Assembly: GCA_024509875.1 (NCBI GenBank)
Contig: JAMPIV010004267.1
Span: 744,001 to 808,000, forward strand
Direction of reading: 5' to 3'
Source of the DNA: Oreohelix idahoensis
Taxonomy: Eukaryota; Mollusca; Gastropoda; Stylommatophora; Oreohelicidae
Length of the DNA: 64,000 nucleotides
Below are positions 60,290 through 64,000 of this stretch, in pieces; position 1 is the first letter of the stretch; each line of letters starts with the position of its first letter. The notes under the pieces were generated by a model. That model was not told the DNA's origin. It was given only the letters and a program-made list of their open reading frames with translations, and ran no database searches. Made by a program: the position numbers and the translations under genes.

Positions 60290-62035
60290 TTTGCGCAGAA
60301 ATTGTTCTATAAGACCCTAAAGAACACGAGGAAGGAAAAACAATGCCCTCTCAAATTTATAAAGTACAAGCAAGGCAAATTGCTTACTGCCCCGAAGGAA
60401 GTAATGGAAAGAATATTTCTCAGAACTCCTGGATGGTGAAGCATCAGAAATGATAACCACTAGCACAGAAGAGAAAACCAATGATGGTGAAGATGATATA
60501 AAGATGGAAGAACTGAAGGCAGCACTGGAGAAAATCAAGATGGGCAGAGCAGCAGGGCATGATGGTATAACACCAGAAATGGTTAAGTACATGGGAGCAT
60601 CAGGCGACCTATTACTCTTAAGGGTCCTACAGGCAGCATGGTGCAACAAGACCATACCAAAGGATTGGGAGATTGCCATCATAACACCAATTTTCAAAAA
60701 GGGTGACAATCGACAATGTGGAAACCATAGAGGCGTATCCCTTCTCAGTGTCCCTGGTAAAATCTACTCTAGAATCCTAGAGCAGAGGCTCCGACGCCTA
60801 GCTGAGCCACAATTGGATGAGGTCCAGTGCGGATTCCGAGCAAACCGAAGTACTCAAGACCTAATCTTCACACTCAGACAGCTGAGTGAAAAGGCCCTTG
60901 AGTATAAGAGTGAGATCCATCTTTGTTTCATAGATCTGGAAAAGGCGTTTGATAGGGTCCCCTGGAGCAAACTTTGGGACTGTTTGGCAAGGAAGAACAT
61001 TCCAGCACCTCTGATTCGTGCTATACAGATCTTCTACAAGTCTTGCAGAAATTATGTGAGGACAGCAAACCATAAGTCAGAAGAGTTCAGGACCACCACT
61101 GGTGTAAGACAAGGTGATATCCTGTCACCTTATCTTTTCATACTCTTCATGGACGATGTCATCAAGGCATGTAAGGAGAGAACAAGAAAGTATTCAGAGG
61201 GGTACTGGAAGGTGAGGCAGGTCTGTATTTCAGAGCTGGCATTTGCTGATGATGTTGCCCTGATTGCTAAATCAGAGGCACATCTCCAATCCAACCTGCA
61301 AGTCTGGAAGGAAGAGCTGGAGAAGAGAGGGATGGTCATAAGCAGCTCTAAAAGAAAATCCATGGTGATATCACGAGAAGAAAGAAGGCATCAGATTAGA
61401 GAACAGGTCCTGGAGCAGGTCGACCACTTTGGACACCTCAGAGCTATTATAGACTGAAAGTGAGGCATTGAAGGGGAGGTCGCCACTCGAGAAGCAGTAG
61501 CTGGGGGACTTTTTTGTGCCGTAGATCGAGGGTTCCTCAGCATGAGAGAGGTTGGTAGGAGAACGGAGATGGCTGTGTACTGCTCCACCTGTGTCCCAGT
61601 CTTGACATATGGATGCGAGTCATGGGCAATGACTACAACCCACAAAAGCCAGATCCAAACCTCAGAAATGAGGTATCTGAGGAAGGTGGTTGAAGTAACA
61701 AGAAGAGACATGGTCCGCAACCAGATGATACGTCAAGGCCTAAAATCCCACCCCCTGCAGACTCAAGTAGAACAGTCCCAACTAAGATGGTTTGGCCATG
61801 TCTGCAGAGTGGGAGAAGATCGGCTACCACGACAAGCATGGGAAACAAAGAGCCAGGGATCTAGACCCCCAGGACGACCCAGAGTCCGCTGGGAGGACAA
61901 CGTTAGACAATCTTTGGGGGACCGTGGACTGGAGTGGAACCGGGCCAGGAGGAAGGCAGCTGATGGGATAGTCTAGCGCTCTGTCTTCCAAACCTCTACA
62001 CCTGACGGTAGAAGGGGAACGACTAAGTAAGTAAG
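60290..62035 (+). mobile_element. LINE-D: 5'-truncated LINE
   Basis: Coding similarity starts near 60300 in the linker before RT (KLLTAPKEVMER in one frame, WKEYFSELLDGEA in the next) and ends at the stop at 61974-61976. The 3' end is an (AAGT)n tail at 62022-62035. The endonuclease is missing. No clear TSD was found. The protein is distinct from LINE-A, -B and -C. Confidence 0.75.
60411..61976 (+). pseudogene. LINE-D reverse transcriptase with two in-frame stops
   Basis: One frame runs from about 60411 to 61976. It contains MGRAAGHDGITPEMVK, FKKGDNRQCGNHRGVSLLSV, CGFRANRSTQDLIFTLRQL, FIDLEKAFDRV (catalytic aspartate present), GVRQGDILSPYLFILF and FADDVALIA (catalytic pair present). TGA codons at 61455-61457 and 61461-61463 interrupt it in the thumb. 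The same frame then continues with GIEGEVATREAVAGG, VLTYGCESWAM, LRWFGHVCRVGEDRLPRQ and GRPRVRW. A separate frameshift near 60410 separates the upstream linker. Catalytic residues are intact but the protein would be truncated. Confidence 0.85.
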
Positions 62036-62040
62036 TATTT

Positions 62041-62070
62041 ATTTGCTACTCACAGGCCTCAGGTTTCCTT
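62041..62070. other. Short block shared with the 5.6-kb region
   Basis: cacaggcctcaggtttcctt resembles tttacaggcctcgggtttccct at about 5684-5705 and its neighbour near 5633; all follow an atttatttact-like run. A dispersed repeat is likely. Confidence 0.4.
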
Positions 62071-62574
62071 CATTATTTCTGTATAGCAGACTAGTAGGAT
62101 AGTCAGTATTAACTCTTTGACTCCATCATTATTTCTGTAAAGCAGATTAGTAGGATAGTCAGTATTAACTCTTTGACTCCATCATTATTTCTGTATAGCA
62201 GACTAGTAGGATAGTCAGTATTAACTCTTTGACTCCATCATTATTTCTCTATAGCAGACTAGTAGGATAATCAGTATTAACTCTTTGACTCCATCATTAT
62301 TTCTGTATAGCAGACTAGTAGGATAGTCAGTATTAACTCTTTGACTCCATCATTATTTCTGTATAGCAGACTAGTAGTATAGTCAGTATTAACTCTTTGA
62401 CTCCATCATTATTTCTGTATAGCAGACTAGTAGGATAGTCAGTATTAACTCTTTGACTCCATCATTATTTCTTTATAGCAGACTAGTAGGATAGTCAGTA
62501 TTAACTCTTTGACTCCATCATTATTTCTGTATAGCAGACTAGTAGGATAGTCAGTATTAACTCTTTGACTCCAT
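62071..62574. repeat. Satellite: nine tandem 56-bp units
   Basis: The unit begins cattatttctgtatagcag and contains ttaactctttgactccat. The TTAA recurs every 56 bp from 62109 to 62557, nine times, with one or a few substitutions between units. Each unit includes a piggyBac-like terminus (see 62561-63628). Confidence 0.92.
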
Positions 62575-63628
62575 AATTATTTTCCACCCTGTGCCATAAT
62601 TATTTTTTGAAGAATCCTAAACGGTGAAGTGTACTGTCTTTTAGTGTAAATTTTATGTTAATCTTTTTCTGTGAACATGTACTTATTATATACCAAACTG
62701 TAAGGAAGTGGATAGAGAATTGTAATATATAACGTCTTTGGTAGTATTAACACAAGTGTGTTCGGTATACTTAAAACATTTTGCATGTAAAATTGAAAAA
62801 CACTAAAAAGTTAGCTGTAGAATACGATCTTACCAAAGACAAATTACTGTTGTAGACAATAAAACTTTCTTTTTAGTCTTCAAACGTCAAGTTAATCCAT
62901 ATACAAAGTTAAAAAAACATTGCTTATGGCAACAATTAGTACATTTAGTGTTATTCACACCAGTTTTTACTGTGGTCCCATGTAAGAAAACGATAAATTA
63001 TACAATCGTGCATTACGTAATTTTCAAACAAATAAAGAAGAATAACATCATATAAAAACTTTTTTACTCTTGTTTAATGTTTTAATAGTATCCCTCGCTT
63101 CATCTTCTACCTAGGACTAGTGATTAGATGTTACGGTAGGTCTAGTTTTGTTGCTTTTTGATCGGCCAGAATATGATTACGCCCACTCATCAACTAAATC
63201 TAATGTATCTAGCTTGTCTGCACCAATTCCATATTTTGACAACAAACTGTGACTACCAAACAATCATCATCAATGTCAGCAATGTTTCAAAGTAATTTGA
63301 CACAATTATTTGCTTAGGAGACTTAGAAAATGTAAATATAAAGCGTGACATATTTCTCTAGCAATAACAGCGAAAAACGCAAACATGCAAATTGTCACAC
63401 AAATTTTGATAATAACATCAAAACACGCACATGTGCTACTTAACTACAGTCAAATTAGTTGTTTAAATAGTACCGGAAGTCATTCTACGAGTTTTAAAAC
63501 ATGAACTGCATTAAACGGACGCTTTTTGGGGTTTATTCGTGGTAAACTAAAAACAACGCTCTGAGCGTTGCGCTGGCACGGCACGTTGAATTTTGCAACG
63601 CTCAGAGCGTTGGTCTGGAGTCAAAGAG
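62561..63628. mobile_element. Candidate TTAA-type (piggyBac-like) non-autonomous element
   Basis: The left end ctctttgactcca (62561-62573) is a perfect inverted match of the right end tggagtcaaagag (63616-63628). TTAA flanks both (62557-62560 and 63629-63632). The 1.07-kb interior is AT-rich and non-coding. Near the right end there are two self-complementary segments, caacgctctgagcgttg (63554-63570) and caacgctcagagcgttg (63596-63612). Confidence 0.55.
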
Positions 63629-63632
63629 TTAA

Positions 63633-64000
63633 AAATAAAATGTGCTTTCATCACTAGTGAACATGTGTACTTTAATTTCAGACAGGTACGAATCCATCAT
63701 ATATACCGGCAGTACTGTCAGTGTGTTTGTTGATTATTATATGCTGAATGTGCTTGTGTAGATAAAATAGTATTGTTAAATCTACCCTTAAATTGTCTTT
63801 GCTAGATACAGGAGGCTGAGACACTTGGGCGTCATGACCCAAGGGGCCCCCCCCCCCCCCCCTTAGAGTGTAAAGGAGTATACTGGGCTGAAACACTTGT
63901 CCGATGGGGGGACTTCTTCTGATGATCAGATTGCCTCCTGTTGTATTGCTCTGTAAAGAGTTTCCTATCATAGTTGCATGGTCAAACCAGTGACAATCAG
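63633..64000. other. Unassigned spacer with C16 run
   Basis: A homopolymer of about 16 C occurs at 63847-63862. No gene or transposon end is recognised. Confidence 0.4.

Noticed and set aside
62071..62574. CRISPR-like array
   Set aside because: Head-to-tail 56-bp units without unique spacers, in a eukaryotic context: a satellite.

Overview
The window is eukaryotic, animal-type repeat DNA. LTR retrotransposons, non-LTR (LINE) retrotransposons and small DNA transposons explain well over 80% of it. No bacterial operon, rRNA, tRNA gene or CRISPR array is visible. The element families fit a marine invertebrate, perhaps a mollusc, but this is a weak inference. The only candidate for a host gene is a short possible first exon at 5769-5850, behind a CRE and a YY1-like motif.

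Layout. 1-381: 3' end of a LINE cut by the window edge. 918-1223: decayed Pif1/Helitron-type helicase. 1345-5331: full-length LINE-A with an intact 1064-residue ORF and a 12-bp target duplication (TSD). 5444-5667: long inverted-repeat insertion with a tRNA T-arm-like loop. 6312-15344: LTR element E1 (minus strand; TSD atgac). 15361-15434: 74-bp LINE stub with its own TSD. 15634-33180: LTR element E2 (plus; TSD ttctc), whose 3' LTR is split by LTR element E3 (23477-31968, plus; TSD ataat). 33232-34196: LINE-B fragment. 34234-34464: foldback MITE. 35326-57315: LINE-C, an inverted (twin-primed) LINE with a 12-bp TSD. It is split by LTR element E4 (37547-56729, minus), which is split in its leader by E5 (44454-54017, minus; TSD attac). 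57457-64000: remnants of piggyBac-like and hAT-like elements, LINE-D, and a 9 x 56-bp satellite that carries a transposon end in every unit.

All five LTR elements are Ty3/gypsy-like by their protein motifs. In the four with a reverse transcriptase, the integrase lies upstream of it (Gag - protease - integrase - RT - RNase H). This is the Gmr1-type order and resembles Ty1/copia. Their Gag has a charged helical N-terminus and, clearest in E1-E3, a SCAN-like capsid region. Gag and Pol share one reading frame. E1 is the standout: one uninterrupted Gag-protease-integrase ORF, near-identical LTRs, a TSD and priming sites, but no RT or RNase H. It therefore looks like a young element that integrates with its own integrase but needs reverse transcriptase supplied in trans. 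E4 and E5 carry a half-RING-like zinc motif where E2 and E3 have a CCHC knuckle.

The TSDs give a clear order of events: LINE-C, then E4, then E5; and E2, then E3. E4 is odd. Instead of a short TSD it is flanked by two copies of about 495 bp of LINE-C, and one of its LTRs lacks about 20 bp. This suggests a template switch with an empty allele or an assembly join between haplotypes.
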